DNA of 64,000 nt from Locusta migratoria (lineage: Eukaryota > Arthropoda > Insecta > Orthoptera > Acrididae), in NCBI GenBank assembly GCA_026315105.1, contig CM048744.1:314161270-314225269 (forward strand), read 5' to 3'. Shown here piece after piece: positions 19,876 to 30,831 of this stretch. The stretch's first letter is position 1; the number at the start of each line of letters is the position of its first letter. Below the pieces are notes generated by a model that saw nothing but the letters and a program-made list of their open reading frames with translations, made no database searches and was not told where the DNA came from. A program made the position numbers and the translations under genes.

Positions 19876-21418
19876 CATTTTTTCCGTTCTCTGCGGCCCG
19901 CAGTGGAGAGTATGTCTGATCGACATGTTCAATACCATAATAATTATAAATTATTTTAACACTGCTTTAAAACTTTATTGTTTCACTACAAGCTTATTTC
20001 GCTTTTAGGCCATAATCAGGTGTTCAGTAATACGAGTAATATAGAAGAGTTGTTACATATATTCTTATAACATAATTACATAAAATTTTTACAAAGTTTT
20101 ACTTACATTACTTATAATATTGTTGTTGTTTATATGATTCCCAATTTGTTATAGAAGCTGATGTAATGCTTATCTATTACTGCTTATCTGTATATGTACA
20201 GCAGCACTGGTTATATGATTAGATTTTTTATCATAAATGCACATTCCTGTCGTCCAAAATTCCACAAAATGGCTTTCTTTCACACCATGCTTAACAGAAT
20301 AATAAACTTACCAGTAGAATTTGAAGCCATTCAGAAAGATATACACACCTTAGAATACATAGCCCAACAAAACAATTATTACCCTAAAATTATATCAAAA
20401 TTATACCAGCAGAAAACACAGGCAAAAATATCAAAGCTGCACAGAGAAATAACATTAGTAAAAGACACTCCAACAAAGAAAAAACCGACATTCGTACCTC
20501 AACATACATAGGAAACATATCGGACAAAATTAATAAAATATTCAAACACATGAACGTCAAACTTGCCTATCAAAACAAGCACTGTTTGAATCACAAATTT
20601 TTAAAGGAGACAGTTACACACTAAAATAAATAATCCGGCTATCTACAAAATTACGTGTAACACCTGTCAGAAATCAAACTGGCAGAAATTTTTGAAGCTT
20701 GATATAAAGAACACACAAGAGACAGTGAAAATAATCCATCTAAATTCTATCAACATTTAATCACGGAAAAACCCAATGGAAAACCTATAGAGGATGCCTT
20801 AAAAATCTTACACATTATACAAAAAGGGCAAAACATGAATATTCTCGAGGAATCGAATTATATTCCCATATACACAACAGCCAGAACGATGTACTAAATG
20901 AACAATTAGAACTCAAACATAAAAATTACATCGAAAATTTTATTCACATTATGAACAAACAAGAGAATGGATAAACACCAAAGATTCCAAATACATAGTA
21001 AAACTCCAATACAAAACCAATAAACCAAAGATATTAATGTATAAATTACTGGTAACAATGTAAACTTATAATGTCGTTGGATGCTGCCACTACAGACAGC
21101 CACTATCAAAAACTGATAAAAAATCTAATCATATAACCAGTGCTGCTACACATATACAGATAAGCAGTAATATATATGCATTACATCAGCTTCTATAACA
21201 AATTGGACAGAAAATAAACAACAACAATATTATAAGTAATGTAAGTAAAACTTTTTAAAAAATTTATGTAATTATGTTATAAGAATATATGTAACAACTC
21301 TTCTATATTACTCGTATTACAGAACACCTGATGATGGCCTAAGGCCGAAATAAGCTTATAGTGAATAATAAAGTTTTAAAGCAGTGTTAAAATAATTTAT
21401 AATTATTGTGGTATTGAA
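19876..21418 (+). mobile_element. PLE with ~300-bp inverted terminal repeats, inside the Tc1
   Basis: Left arm (19938-20235) and right arm (about 21115-21412) are inverted copies sharing TTTTAACACTGCTTTAAAAC, AAGCTTATTTCGCTTTTAGG, ATCAGGTGTTC, CGTAATATAGAAGAGTTGTT and GCACTGGTTATATGATTAGA. Between them, plus-strand coding resembles the post-RT part of a PLE: an open frame at 20194-20511 (CRPKFHKMAFFHTMLNRIIN), then a decayed GIY-YIG-like KITCNTCQK and YKEHTRDSENNPSKFYQHLI. No RT palm is present. The flanking 9-bp duplication CTAGTATAT shows insertion into the Tc1. The interior is internally deleted and pseudogenised. Confidence 0.85.
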
Positions 21419-21509
21419 CTAGTATATTATATTTGTCAAATGAATACGCATTTATCATCTGCATTTATTCTTGGTGTAGCAATATTAATGGCCAATAGTC
21501 TATATCACT

Positions 21510-22215
21510 GGCTTTGTATCCATCGTAACTTCCACCAAAAAATTTTTTTCCAAAATTTCTCTAACGATATTTTTTTCTAGTAGAATTTACTTTTCGAAAG
21601 TACTGCATCATGTCATAGACTTCGAATATATATGCCTAATTCTTTTAGGGATTTTCAGTTACTTCACTAACAAGAAATGGGTAATACTGCGAGAAGGCCT
21701 TGTGGCCCTATTTTCATGACGGCCACAATTGCAGCGGTACGAGGTACCCTCTGCCACGAACCGAATGGTAGCTTTCGGAGTATGTGTGTCGGTGAAGACA
21801 TTTAATGAGTGGGTTTAATCGGATACAGTGTTCCCGGAGAAGTGTATGATATCCATTTCAGGCTGAAATTGATTTATAAAGGCTATATGGGGTGTTCGGG
21901 AGACATCGCAGGTGCAAACATCAGTTTTAGGCCATTAGACTGGATGGTATCGAGTAATTGGCGATTTGTAACTACCACCTCCGTGAACTACAGACATTAC
22001 CGACGTGGGGTGCTTTGTGTTCCTCAACTATAGGTTCAACCACAGCGGACACGCCTGACAAACTTCTGGTTGATTGACAGCAGCTTTCTTCAGTAGCTGC
22101 AGAGACAATACTCTGGAGGACTGACTTAGGTAGCCTCGCAACATCAGCTAAATTGGCGTTGCCATACAGTTACTGCTGACGGCTGAAAGCAAGGGGAAAA
22201 TTACTTTTCCCGGGA
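21510..22215. other. No gene recognised
   Basis: No recognisable motif on either strand. Short open frames (21809-22033 +) lack similarity I can name. Confidence 0.4.
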
Positions 22216-22369
22216 ACATGGAGGCATTGGTTGTGGTGGAAGTAAGGCAGGGTTGTAACCTTTCCACATTGTTATTCAATCGGTATATCGAGCAAGCTAT
22301 GAAGGAAACCAAGGAAAAATTGGGAATGGGAATTACAGTTCAATGACATTATAATTCTGTGAAAGACCC

Positions 22370-22517
22370 GCCGTGCAGTAGCCGAACGCTCTGAGGCGCC
22401 TTGCTGTGGAGCAAGAAATTTCTCGCCGTCGGAGATTCGAGTCCTCCCTGGACCATGGGTATGTCTAGGGACAGACGACCATAGCAGTTTAGTCCAATAG
22501 GTTTACAAACAGTTGGT
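22370..22517 (+). mobile_element. SINE-B, degenerate
   Basis: CCGTGCAGTAGCCGAACGCTC, GGCGCCTTGCTGTGGAGC, box B GGAGATTCGAGTCCTCC, then a shortened body ACAGACGACCATAGCAGTTT and tail GTCCAATAGGTTTACAAACAG. The GT-rich spacer is nearly lost. Confidence 0.85.
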
Positions 22518-22601
22518 TTTCTGTCAGAGAAAGAGAGAGCAAAGGGCCTGAAAAAGCAGTTGAACTGAATGTATATGGACTTGTAATGAAAGAATTAGGA
22601 A

Positions 22602-22842
22602 GGAAGGAAGTTTAGGGTTTAACATCCCGACGTCAGCATTATCATTAGATAAGAAGTTCACAATCGGACATTTACTTAAGAAAATTTTCCTAGCCCTTTC
22701 AAACGAACCATCTCGAAGTTTGCGCGGACTGATTTAGAGAAATCACGGAAATCCTAAATTTACATGGTTGGAGGTGGATTTGAACTACCGTCCTTCCGAA
22801 TGTGAGTCCTGTGCGTCACCACTGCATCACCTCGCACGTTTC
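22602..22842 (-). mobile_element. SINE-D ('GGTTTAACATCCCG' repeat), minus
   Basis: Starts GGAAGGAAGTTTAGGGTTTA, then ACATCCCGACGTC. Downstream come CCTTTCAAACGAACCATCTC and GATTTAGAGAAATCACGGAA, then GGATTTGAACTACCGTCCTTCC (box B on the minus strand), and it ends TGCATCACCTCGCACG. This corresponds to a widespread insect repeat with a tRNA-like head at the right end. Confidence 0.75.
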
Positions 22843-23099
22843 GTAAAATATGGGTATTCGATTAGGGGCCAGAATGGAGAATATAATGTCCAGAATGACA
22901 ACGGTAAGAAAAGCATTTCTAAAGATTTGAAATATGTGAACATCGAGTATTACTTTCATGCAGTGTAGCTTTTTACGAAAGTCAAAAGTTGATAAACAGT
23001 TGAGGCAAAAAGAGGACTAAAACTTTCAAGTATGCTGCGCCAGACGAATGCTGAGGTGGGGAGATCGCGTAATTGAAGAGGAGAAATGAGCAGAAATCA

Positions 23100-23965
23100 C
23101 ACGTTGGTTCCATTCTCAGGTGGGAGATTTCTACGTCACAGAATGCAGAACTTTATGGCACGAACTGACAAGTGTCTCTATTGTTTTTGTTACTATGCCT
23201 AAAAACAGCTCAAACATTCCTGTACGGGGTGCCAATGGAGGCTTCCATGTAACTGTGTTTTCTTTGGTAAAAGAAAGAAGTGGAATGTAGGGAAACTTAT
23301 TTTAAGGATGCGCCTCGTATTACTCCATTTATACTACGTGCGCATCTCAAGTGTAAAGACGGAAGCTGTGAAACGAACCAGGCCTTTCTGCAGTTAATGA
23401 AACGTATGTCAGGCAGAACTGCATTACCTATTCGGGCGTAGAACATATTTCGTTATCGAAAATTCCATTTTCCATTATAAATCCTGATGGAAATGACGAA
23501 AAAAGTGGCACACCGGTAAAACTTAACATGAATAACTTCAAACTTGTGAAATCTGTAAATTGTTTCCAACTGAATTTGTTCTATGACCAAGGTTCGACCC
23601 TGATTTCGCTTAATTCTGAAGACCAGAGATGAAACCTTACATGCCCTCCAGAGACCCCTTGAATCACATATGTTTACATTCATACAACTTACATTTATTC
23701 ATACTGTGTTCCTTTCTTTGTGATAAGACCGACTATCTGGTATTCGGCACACTCTAACAATCAACGCGGACACTTACTGGTAGCTCTTAAAACGATTTCT
23801 AGGCATCAGGAACAATCAGTAGCAAGTCCTTCCTCGAAGGATAAACATAGCTTGAAGAAAGAAATGATATTGTTAATTACAAACTCTTTAATTCTGTCTA
23901 AAGCAGCATTAAAACGTTAAAAGATTTCTTGCTACAATTTCATCCCAGAGAAATCATATTCTCTA
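23100..23965. other. No gene recognised
   Basis: Mixed composition and no repeat family identified. The minus frame 23453-23683 has no domain. Confidence 0.4.
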
Positions 23966-24165
23966 AGACTATGATAGCCACGCGGAAATGGTCGCGTGGT
24001 GTTAGGCGCCTTGCTAGGGATTGCGCGACTGATCCCCGTCAGAGGTTCGAATACTACCTCGGGCATGGGTTTGTGCGTTATCCTCAACATGTGTTAGTTT
24101 AAGTAGTAAGTGTGGAGACCGATGACATCAGCTGTTTTGTCCTTTACAAATATTTGATCATCATA
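23966..24165 (+). mobile_element. SINE-B, diverged
   Basis: GGAAATGGTCGCGTGGTGTTAG head, CGTCAGAGGTTCGAATACTACC box B, GTGTTAGTTTAAGTAGTAAG, then GACCGATGACATCAGCTG and TTTACAAATATTTGATC tail. The next 350 bp (24165-24515) hold nothing recognisable. Confidence 0.8.
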
Positions 24166-24517
24166 TAAGACTCAGAGGTAGATCTGACTACATTTCCTAT
24201 GCCTATCTCAAGTAAAGAAAGGGAATGGGACATTAAAAAGCCGTTCCAATAACTGTCAAAAGATAAATATACCCTACACATGTCAGGAGTGACAATGGAA
24301 GAAAGGACGGTGAAGGTTCAGAGAAATGGACTACTCAAAGCTGACAAATTTGCGGTGCTTTGCGCCTTACTTCAGAAAGAAATTGTTTCAAAAAGTTTCG
24401 TATTTCGTAACATACGATCCTGTAATATTTAAATACGACGGCTGGAACTTAAATAATGGCAGCTATTTATTCACAACCGATACAAAAGCGTAACATGTTT
24501 ACACCTGTTGCTTGCTG

Positions 24518-24727
24518 TCCGCCGGCCGCGGTGGCCGAGGGGACTGAGTCGCTCCAGTCACGGTCTGCACGGCCACTACGGTCGAGGGTTCGAATCCCCC
24601 CTCGGGCATGGATATTTGTGCCGTCCTTAGTTGTAAGTAGTTCATAAGTAGTTTGTAAGTTTAGGACTGATGACCCCGTAGTTAAGTCCCATAGACTCTA
24701 CAAACATTTGAACATTTTGAACATTTG
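24518..24727 (+). mobile_element. SINE-A, first unit of a dimer
   Basis: Full head CGCCGGCCGCGGTGGCCGAG, box B AGGGTTCGAATCCCC, body and tail ACAAACATTTGAACATTTTG. A second, head-truncated copy follows without any gap. Confidence 0.93.
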
Positions 24728-24858
24728 GTTCGAATCCCCACTCGGGCATGGATATTTGTGCCGTCCTTAGGATAAGCTAGTTGATAAGTAGTTTGTATGT
24801 TTAGGGACTGATGACACCGCAGTTCAGTCCCATAAGCTTAACAAATATTTGAACATTT
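24728..24858 (+). mobile_element. SINE-A, second (head-truncated) unit of the dimer
   Basis: Begins at box B (GGTTCGAATCCCCACTCGGG) with no box A half, then has body and tail AACAAATATTTGAACATTTG. TGCTGTCC occurs both just before the first unit (about 24510-24517) and just after this one (about 24860-24867). The pair therefore looks like a single insertion event. Confidence 0.88.
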
Positions 24859-24859
24859 G

Positions 24860-25450
24860 TTGCTGTCCTTCAAAGCAGTCACCAGCGTTGTGTAGGAACC
24901 GTTGTCAGCGATGTAGAAGGCGTAGTATACTATCAGCAGAGCCTGTTCTGTTGATGGTGCGAATGGAGCGGTCTGCTGCCTGTTGAATCTCTGGAATAGT
25001 TCTGGAGCGAAAGCCACGAATCGTCTGACGTCGATCACTGTCCACTAACACGACATCAATATGCACTTCTTCTTCAGAGACGCTAGGAGGATCTGTCGAT
25101 GCATGTCTGATACAGTTTGCCACCCCGGTGGAGTATCCGAGCGGTCTAAGGCGCCTCGCTGCGGAGCGCGCGGTTACTCGCCGTTGGAAGTTCGAGTCCT
25201 CCCTGGAGCATGGGTGTGTTTGCTGTCCTTAGGTTAGTTTATCTCAGTTCAAGTAGTTTGTAAGATACCGACTGATGACCACGCAGTTTGATCCGATAGA
25301 TTTACAAACATTTGAACAATTTGAAGGCTTTTACACAACGTGCCATTGTTCTATAAGTCAATTCCGATTCCCCGCACGCCTCTTGAAGACTTTGATGACA
25401 TTGTCTTGCTGTACGACCTCTGGCACATTCAGTCTTGATCCAATTCAGTT
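24860..25450 (-). mobile_element. Mariner-like transposase fragment, SINE-interrupted
   Basis: Minus-strand frames end RLLHRWQRFLHNAGDCFEGQ, resembling the C-terminus of mariner transposases (RWQKCI...GDYFEG). They are preceded by GFRSRTIPEIQQAADRSIRT, which fits the segment between the last catalytic residue and the C-terminus. The sequence runs back across a plus-strand SINE (25120-25322) into about 25450. No catalytic Asp residues are preserved. Identification rests on the C-terminal motif alone. Confidence 0.5.
25120..25322 (+). mobile_element. SINE-B
   Basis: Well-preserved copy: CCGGTGGAGTATCCGAGCGG, CTCGCTGCGGAGCGCGCGG, AAGTTCGAGTCCTCC, GTGTGTTTGCTGTCCTTAGG, TTTGTAAGATACCGACTGAT, then TTTACAAACATTTGAACAAT. 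It lies inside the mariner-like fragment. Confidence 0.93.
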
Positions 25451-26337
25451 GTTCCTGTTTCGAAAACATAGTGACACCGTTACGTTAGACCGCTCGCTCA
25501 TTAGTGACCGTGTTTCCCTCGATTGTGCGCACGCCGATGTCGTGGGACGGGCGAGTCGATTTGCTCGGAGGTGAGGTAGGTATGTCAACAACGTGTGCTA
25601 TCAGCGACAATAGTAGATTCCATTGCATAGTGTCTTCACAGCAGTGTTGTCACTATTTAAGTTCCAATCCTCGTGTTTCATATAAATCATGTCCGTTTTG
25701 TGGCATGAAAAACAATTTATTTGCTGTTTACTATAAGCAAATGTAATGTAAGTTTTATTTGTCCCTCTTGTCATTTTATTTTGTTAGCAATCTGATGTAC
25801 CAGATATAGTACATAGCTGCAAGCATGTAAGTAAAAGAGAAGTATAATATATTATCTAGTCACACTACTTCATTACACCATGTCTAATTATATAAAAAAA
25901 GTTATTCGTGAATATTTGACTTTCAATGTGCCAATCAAAACATTAATGATTTACGATTTATTTCGGTAGAAGTAGGCAGTAAGCTGCCTTTATTGATGTA
26001 TAGTAATGTGAACATTGCAATGTCAAGTGTAGCAACATACTGTGATGTGTACAAACTGCCGGTGCCCAAGATTCGATATCGAAATGATGGGGAAGACAGA
26101 GTAAAAATACAAATCACCATCACAGCGTAAGAGAAATTATAACGTTCCTCTACAATCTCCACTGATTATGTGCGTGCGTTGAATTGAAAGCAATGCATAA
26201 AAGCAGCTTGTTGCATATTTATACCAAAATCGGCGGTTTTACACAACAGATACATTTCGTAATCCAAAATGGGTATATTGAGATTAATGGCTGCTTTGAA
26301 TTACTGTATGAATCTGTGAATCTGACTTCAATTCTGT

Positions 26338-26340
<3 letters not shown>
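25451..26340. other. No gene recognised
   Basis: Open frames such as 25275-25574 and 25935-26162 carry no recognised domain. No repeat was identified. Confidence 0.4.

Positions 26341-26342
<2 letters not shown>

Positions 26343-26399
<57 letters not shown>
26343..26399. repeat. (AG)n microsatellite
   Basis: About 57 bp of uninterrupted AG. The overlapping minus frames with long Ser/Leu runs are read through the repeat and are not genes. Confidence 0.97.
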
Positions 26400-26402
<3 letters not shown>

Positions 26403-26959
26403 ACACCAGTAGTATTTCGTGTACTTCTGAAAAACAGAAATGATGCGTTACATAAGATAACAAGAGAAGAATTATGAAATTCAGCATGGAGCCTACGTTC
26501 GAGGAAAGAGTATTTCGAGTGGGGATGGAGACGTATGCCCGTGGCGAGGAAACATGAAGACCGAAACAAGGGTACTTGCTTCTCTATGGAGTTACAGAAT
26601 CATGAATAAGCGAAAATATGTGAAAAGCTTTTCGGTGGAAAGCGGGTGACAGCTGGGATGGCGACAACTGGATACGAATGAAAGCCGGGAGGAAGGAAGG
26701 GAATGAAGAGAATAAATAAATACGCGAATCGCTGCCTATAAAAATGTCTGCAGATGTTACGCTGCTGTCACAACGTGAATGTGTTACTCTGCGCTTCGCT
26801 TCCAGCGCTGTACGAATAGCGACTGCGTCAATCAAAAAATTCATGAGTTTTACGACAGATACACCTGTTGTCGAATCTAATTACTCCGTGAATTTGCGAG
26901 CACGCAATGGAAACGAAATTCTGGCTATGATGCGTATGCGTATCGTGAAAATTCAGAGA

Positions 26960-27375
26960 AAAAAAAGGAACGATGGAAGTACTGCCAGGTGGGAGGATAG
27001 AGGAATGGTGGCGGCGGAAGAGGAGGGGGCGAAACGGCCATCTCGAAGCCGGCGTGTGCTTGAGCCGATCGCATTCCAAACAGAGCGCTCCTCGTGCGTC
27101 AGCCGATTCTCCCACCCTCTGGTGCGAAGTGGATAGCGCGAAACCGGGATATGGGATACCCGCGGGCCGATAGATCGGCCGTTCCGGCGCCACATGCGTT
27201 TTATCTCCCCCTGGCCCGCTCGCCGCGAAATTATGGCCAACGGCGGGCGAGTTTGCTTTGAAATCCACCTCTCAACCGTAACGATCTCTCGCCTCCCGCG
27301 GCGCCGGCTCAGACCTCCGTTGCTGAAGAACTTCCTTTCTCTAATCCCGCTTCCGCGCTTTCTTTGATCCTGTCT
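26960..27375. other. CpG-rich unique-looking island
   Basis: GC/CpG-dense sequence with GGCGGCGG, CCGCGGGCCG, CGGCGCCACATGCG, CGGCGGGCGAG and CCCGCGGCGCCGG. It contrasts with flanking AT-rich DNA and contains no recognised element. Overlapping frames on both strands are long because GC-rich DNA has few stops. Possible promoter or conserved non-coding region; no direct support. Confidence 0.45.
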
Positions 27376-27479
27376 AATGTATAAACGATTTTCTCTTCGT
27401 CTGTTTGATTGATTGCAGTAAAAGAAGGAAAAATGTAATCTCCCCCTAAGAAGTATGGCATTAAATGATACGTACTGGG

Positions 27480-27483
<4 letters not shown>

Positions 27484-27541
<58 letters not shown>
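27484..27541. repeat. Poly-A tract (58 nt)
   Basis: Uninterrupted A run. Upstream is non-repetitive sequence; downstream is a LINE RT scrap. It could be a retrotransposition tail on the plus strand or a homopolymer expansion. The 203-aa minus frame with a Phe run (26953-27564) is an artefact of reading across it. Confidence 0.97.
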
Positions 27542-27543
<2 letters not shown>

Positions 27544-27640
27544 GTCCAATACTTTGGAAGACAATTAGAGATACCAGAGAGAGGGGTCACTCGGGGAAGT
27601 GTCTTAGGCCCCATTCTTTACACCGGGCTGTTCCAACAGG
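27542..27640 (+). mobile_element. LINE RT fragment
   Basis: Encodes IPERGVTRGSVLGPILYT, the G-x-x-x-G-S-x-L-G-P RT block of LINEs (about 27575-27628). It ends abruptly. The 400 bp after it (27640-28045) show nothing recognised. Confidence 0.7.
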
Positions 27641-28049
27641 CTGCTCCGCGAGCAGGACTGCACACGAGTGCTCACTACTCCAGCTCGGAGTTGCGCTGGT
27701 GGGGCGGGCTGAAGTCACGCACGGCAGTACCTGGCGGGAATAAGTAAACAAACGCGCTCACATCAATGTATAGTTGTGACAACAGCGGAAGTTTGTAGCC
27801 GCCAAAGCTTAGTGCCCACTTCTTTATAAAAACTGTATCTCTTCACTAACAGAGACTGACGTCCACAATCTTATTTCACAAAGATAATCAATCTACAGTG
27901 TCATTACAGAAAAAAATCGCACTGACGTGTTTTACGGCCCACTTTAGATTTGCAGTTTTATAAGTTTTTGCAAACATTTTACCAAAATAATAATACAAAT
28001 AATAGAAAATTAAGTAGAGTGTCCGAAACCATTTTAGGAAAAAAATTTA

Positions 28050-28122
28050 TTGGGAGTAGTGGGTTCCGAACCACTGACCTTCAGCGTCACAGTCGTACGC
28101 ATTGACCACTACGCTATGCTTA
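28050..28122 (-). tRNA. tRNA-like sequence, probable pseudogene or SINE head
   Basis: Minus-strand ATAGCGTAGTGGTCAATGCG resembles a D arm and GGTCAGTGGTTCGGAACCC a T arm. An anticodon-like CTGTGAC lies between them. The acceptor ends do not pair convincingly. Followed on the minus strand by a T-rich TTTTTTTCC. Confidence 0.4.
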
Positions 28123-28404
28123 ACAGTTAAGAACTGTGTTCTATAATCTCGTACTATTGATAGCCGTTGTTAACTGAGGCTAAAATGGCATTTGTAGACA
28201 CTAGATTACCATTTATCGTACGAAGAAAGACGTGGCTTTGTTAATTCTTCAGTGCGCCATTGCTTTGAAATGACAACGTGTAATTTACAACAAGAAAATC
28301 ATCAAATACGCAACGCAAGATGGCGTATGCCACAGAGAGTTCTGGGTGAGGAATGTCACGTGACACCTGCCAACGGCTGGTTTTCGTTAATTCAATGTAG
28401 GGTG

Positions 28405-29190
28405 TCAAAACTCCGTTATTTTTGCAAATATCTCTCAAACGATACGAGATATGATAAGAACATAAGGGAACAAAGTTGTAGAGAGTTTTCTCCTCTACAA
28501 ATTCTTTTACTCAATTTTCGCGTCACATGAACGGTTTATTTGCAATTAAAATTACATTACAAATACTAACTAACGTATTTGCAATTAAAATTACATTACA
28601 AATACTAACTAACGTATTTCTTGTCCGAAATATTTCAAAAAATGAGGTTCTGGTCTCTGGTAGCCAACAATTATGTCTGTAAAATTTGGTGCCGATCGGT
28701 TGAACGGTTCGACCTAAAAAGTGGGAACACGTTACAGCCAGACAGACATCGTCTGATGGCCATTATTTTTGCAAATATCTCAGCAACGATGCAAGATATG
28801 AAAAACACATAATAGAGCTAAGTTATAGAGAATTTTCCCCTCTACCAATAAGGATATTAATTTTTCGTGTCAGATTCGTTTGCAATTACAATTACATTAC
28901 AAACGGATTTTTTGTGTTACGGCCGTATTTTTTGTCCGAAAAATGTGACAAAGAGACGTTCTGGTCTCTGACGGCCTACAATTATGTCTGTAAAATTTGG
29001 TGCTGATCGGTTGAACGGTTCGTCTTAAAAACAATGAACACGTTACGGACAGATAGACAGACAGACGTTCCAAAATCGCCGATATTTTTGCAAATATCTC
29101 TGAAACGATACGAGATATGAAAAAAAAAAGAGAGCAAAGTTGTAGAGAATTTTCTCCTCTACAAATTCGGTTATTCAGTTTTCGTGTCAG
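28405..29190. repeat. Tandem repeat, ~330-bp unit, about 2.4 copies
   Basis: The unit contains TTTTTGCAAATATCTC, an ACGATRCRAGATATG block, GTTRTAGAGARTTTTC, a GCAATTAMAATTACATTAC stretch, GGTTCTGGTCTCTG, ACAATTATGTCTGTAAAATT, CGGTTGAACGGTTCG and CAGACAGAC. Copies start near 28415, 28760 and 29085, the last truncated near 29190. The first also has a 39-bp internal duplication (28539-28577 and 28578-28616). Lengths and starts were read by eye. Confidence 0.85.
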
Positions 29191-29199
29191 CTGACTGGT

Positions 29200-29690
29200 T
29201 AAGCCGTTATTTTCTTTTCAATTTCGTGCTGTCAAAAGCCGATCGCAAAGGCCCACTTTTAGTGTTACTACCGTAAACTAAAGCGGGCCAAAAAGGCAGA
29301 CTTTTGTATGTGTGTCAAATTCGTACAGTTTTTATGAGGATGCAAATTGGAGCCATATTTTCTTGCACCTTGTTTCTAAACTGAAAACCTTAGTTTAATT
29401 AATTAATTAAATGCCATTAATTAAACGCAAATGCATCATTCTGTGAACATAAAAAAAAAACATAGCTTACGTTTTTCGAAGACCGAAATCTTTGGTGTGA
29501 AATGCACTGTAAAATTCGTATTGCCATATTTAGAATTAACATGGTGGAAACTATGATGCGGTTAAACGTGAAAAATCATTCAGGCATATTATGGCTCCTT
29601 TTAATATTCTAGAAAGAACTTGAAAAATCAGACTTGTTCATTAAAGAACGAAAAAATTCGTCACACACATGAAACAGACATTTAAAAATG
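29200..29690. other. No gene recognised
   Basis: AT-rich; contains a TTAATTAATTAATTAA block near 29395-29411 and an A10 run near 29451-29460. Nothing coding was identified. Confidence 0.4.
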
Positions 29691-29697
29691 TAAAATA

Positions 29698-30520
29698 ATG
29701 CCACCATTAACATGCTTGCGTTTTGCTGATGACATTGTAATTCTATCAGAGACAGCAAAGGATCTGGAGGAGCAATTGAACGGAATGGACAGTGTGGTGA
29801 AAGGAGCATATAAGATGAACATTAACAAGAGCAAAAGAAAGAGTAATGGAGTCCAGTCGAAAAAAATCAGGCGATGCTGAAGGAATTAAATTAGGTAACG
29901 AATCAATAAAGGTGGTAAATGAGTTTTGTTACTTGGGCAGTAAAGTAACATATGATGGTCGCAGTACAGAGGACATAAAATGCAGAATGGTAATGGGAAG
30001 AAAAGCGTTTTTGAAAATGAGAAATTTTTTAACATCGAATATTAATTTAAGCATAAGGAAGTGCTTTATGAAGGCATTTGCGTGGAGTGTTGCCTTGTAT
30101 CGGAGTGAAACATGGATGACAAACAGTGCGGACGGGAAGAGGATAGAGACTTTTGAAATGTGGTGTTACTGAAGAATGCTGAAGATTAGGTGGGTATATC
30201 GCATAACTAATGAGGATGTACTGAACGGAATTGGAGAGGAAAGGAATTTCTGGTACACTTTGACTAAAAGAAGGGATTGATTAGTAGGACACATTCTTAG
30301 ACATCAAGGAATTGTGAATTTAGCGTTGGAGGGAAGTGTGTGGGGTAAAAATCGCAGAGGAAGACCAAGAGATGGATACAGTAAGCAGATTCAGACAGAT
30401 GTAGGTTCCCGTTCTCATGTGGAGTTGAAGAGGCTTGCTCAGTATAGAGTAGGGTGGACAGCTGCATCAAACCAGTCTCCGGGCTGAAGACCAGAACAAC
30501 AACAACAACAACAACGAACA
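29698..30520 (+). mobile_element. LINE 3' half (RT YADD-type region to 3' tail)
   Basis: Encodes CLRFADDIVILSETAKDLEE (RT catalytic FADD), then after one frameshift VVNEFCYLGSKVTYDGRS, ALYRSETWM and RIETFEMWCY. After a stop, MLKIRWVYRITNEDVL leads to LVGHILRHQGIVN and a C-terminal RRGRPRDGYSKQIQTDV with LAQYRVGWTAASNQS. It ends in an ACAACAACA run (30496-30514), the 3' microsatellite tail. 5' truncated, with about three lesions. Confidence 0.88.
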
Positions 30521-30830
30521 TGCTTTATTAAATTCCAGTTATGAATTCAGGTTCGCAGAGCTTTTACATTAATTATAACAACAAAAACACTATTATCACT
30601 GAGGATTGACCTGCCGTCACGTGTCCCGCATTTTCATGGAGAAAAATTACAGTTTCAGAAAAAATCAGACTCAGGCGAGAACCCCATGCTGCTCAGGACG
30701 TGCGCTAGCCGCGCGTTTCGCGTATTTCAAGCAACTTCGCTTTGCAATTTCTCGGGATGTAATGTCCGTATTGCGATGCAACCAACGCCATTGTTTATGT
30801 GATTTGTTATTGCTGATGAAATAATATAGG
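30521..30830. other. No gene recognised
   Basis: No motif or repeat could be named. Confidence 0.35.
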
Positions 30831-30831
30831 G

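Larger units (their letters stand above)
18554..21506 (+). mobile_element. Tc1-type transposon (DD34E), split by a PLE
   Basis: The left terminus at about 18554 reads ACCGGTGGCCATTAAAACTT CTACACC. The right terminus lies beyond a 1.5-kb insertion and, on the minus strand, reads ATTGGCCATTAATATTGCTACACC (about 21476-21501). Internal left sequence stops at CTAGTATAT (19867-19875) and resumes with the same 9 bp at 21419-21427. Without the insertion the element would be about 1.4 kb. Tc1 elements move by cut-and-paste into TA. The exact outer duplication is not clear. Confidence 0.88.
22220..23095 (+). mobile_element. Decayed LINE fragment, split by two SINEs
   Basis: 22220-22345 encodes EVRQGCNLSTLLFNRYIEQA, the RT turn motif preceding the catalytic aspartates in RTE/CR1-like LINEs. 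A SINE-B (22370-22517) and a second SINE-like repeat (22602-22842) interrupt it. Short pieces between and after (NTGRMTTVRKAFLKI-like sequence at about 22880-22930, then QTNAEVGRSRN-like sequence near 23040) match the C-terminal half in broken frames. Stops are frequent. Confidence 0.6.

Noticed and set aside
26219..26569. 116-aa minus ORF
   Set aside because: Ser/Leu repeat is the AG microsatellite; no domain on either side.
26953..27564. 203-aa minus ORF with a Phe run
   Set aside because: The Phe run is the poly-A tract read on minus; the rest is GC-rich low-information sequence.
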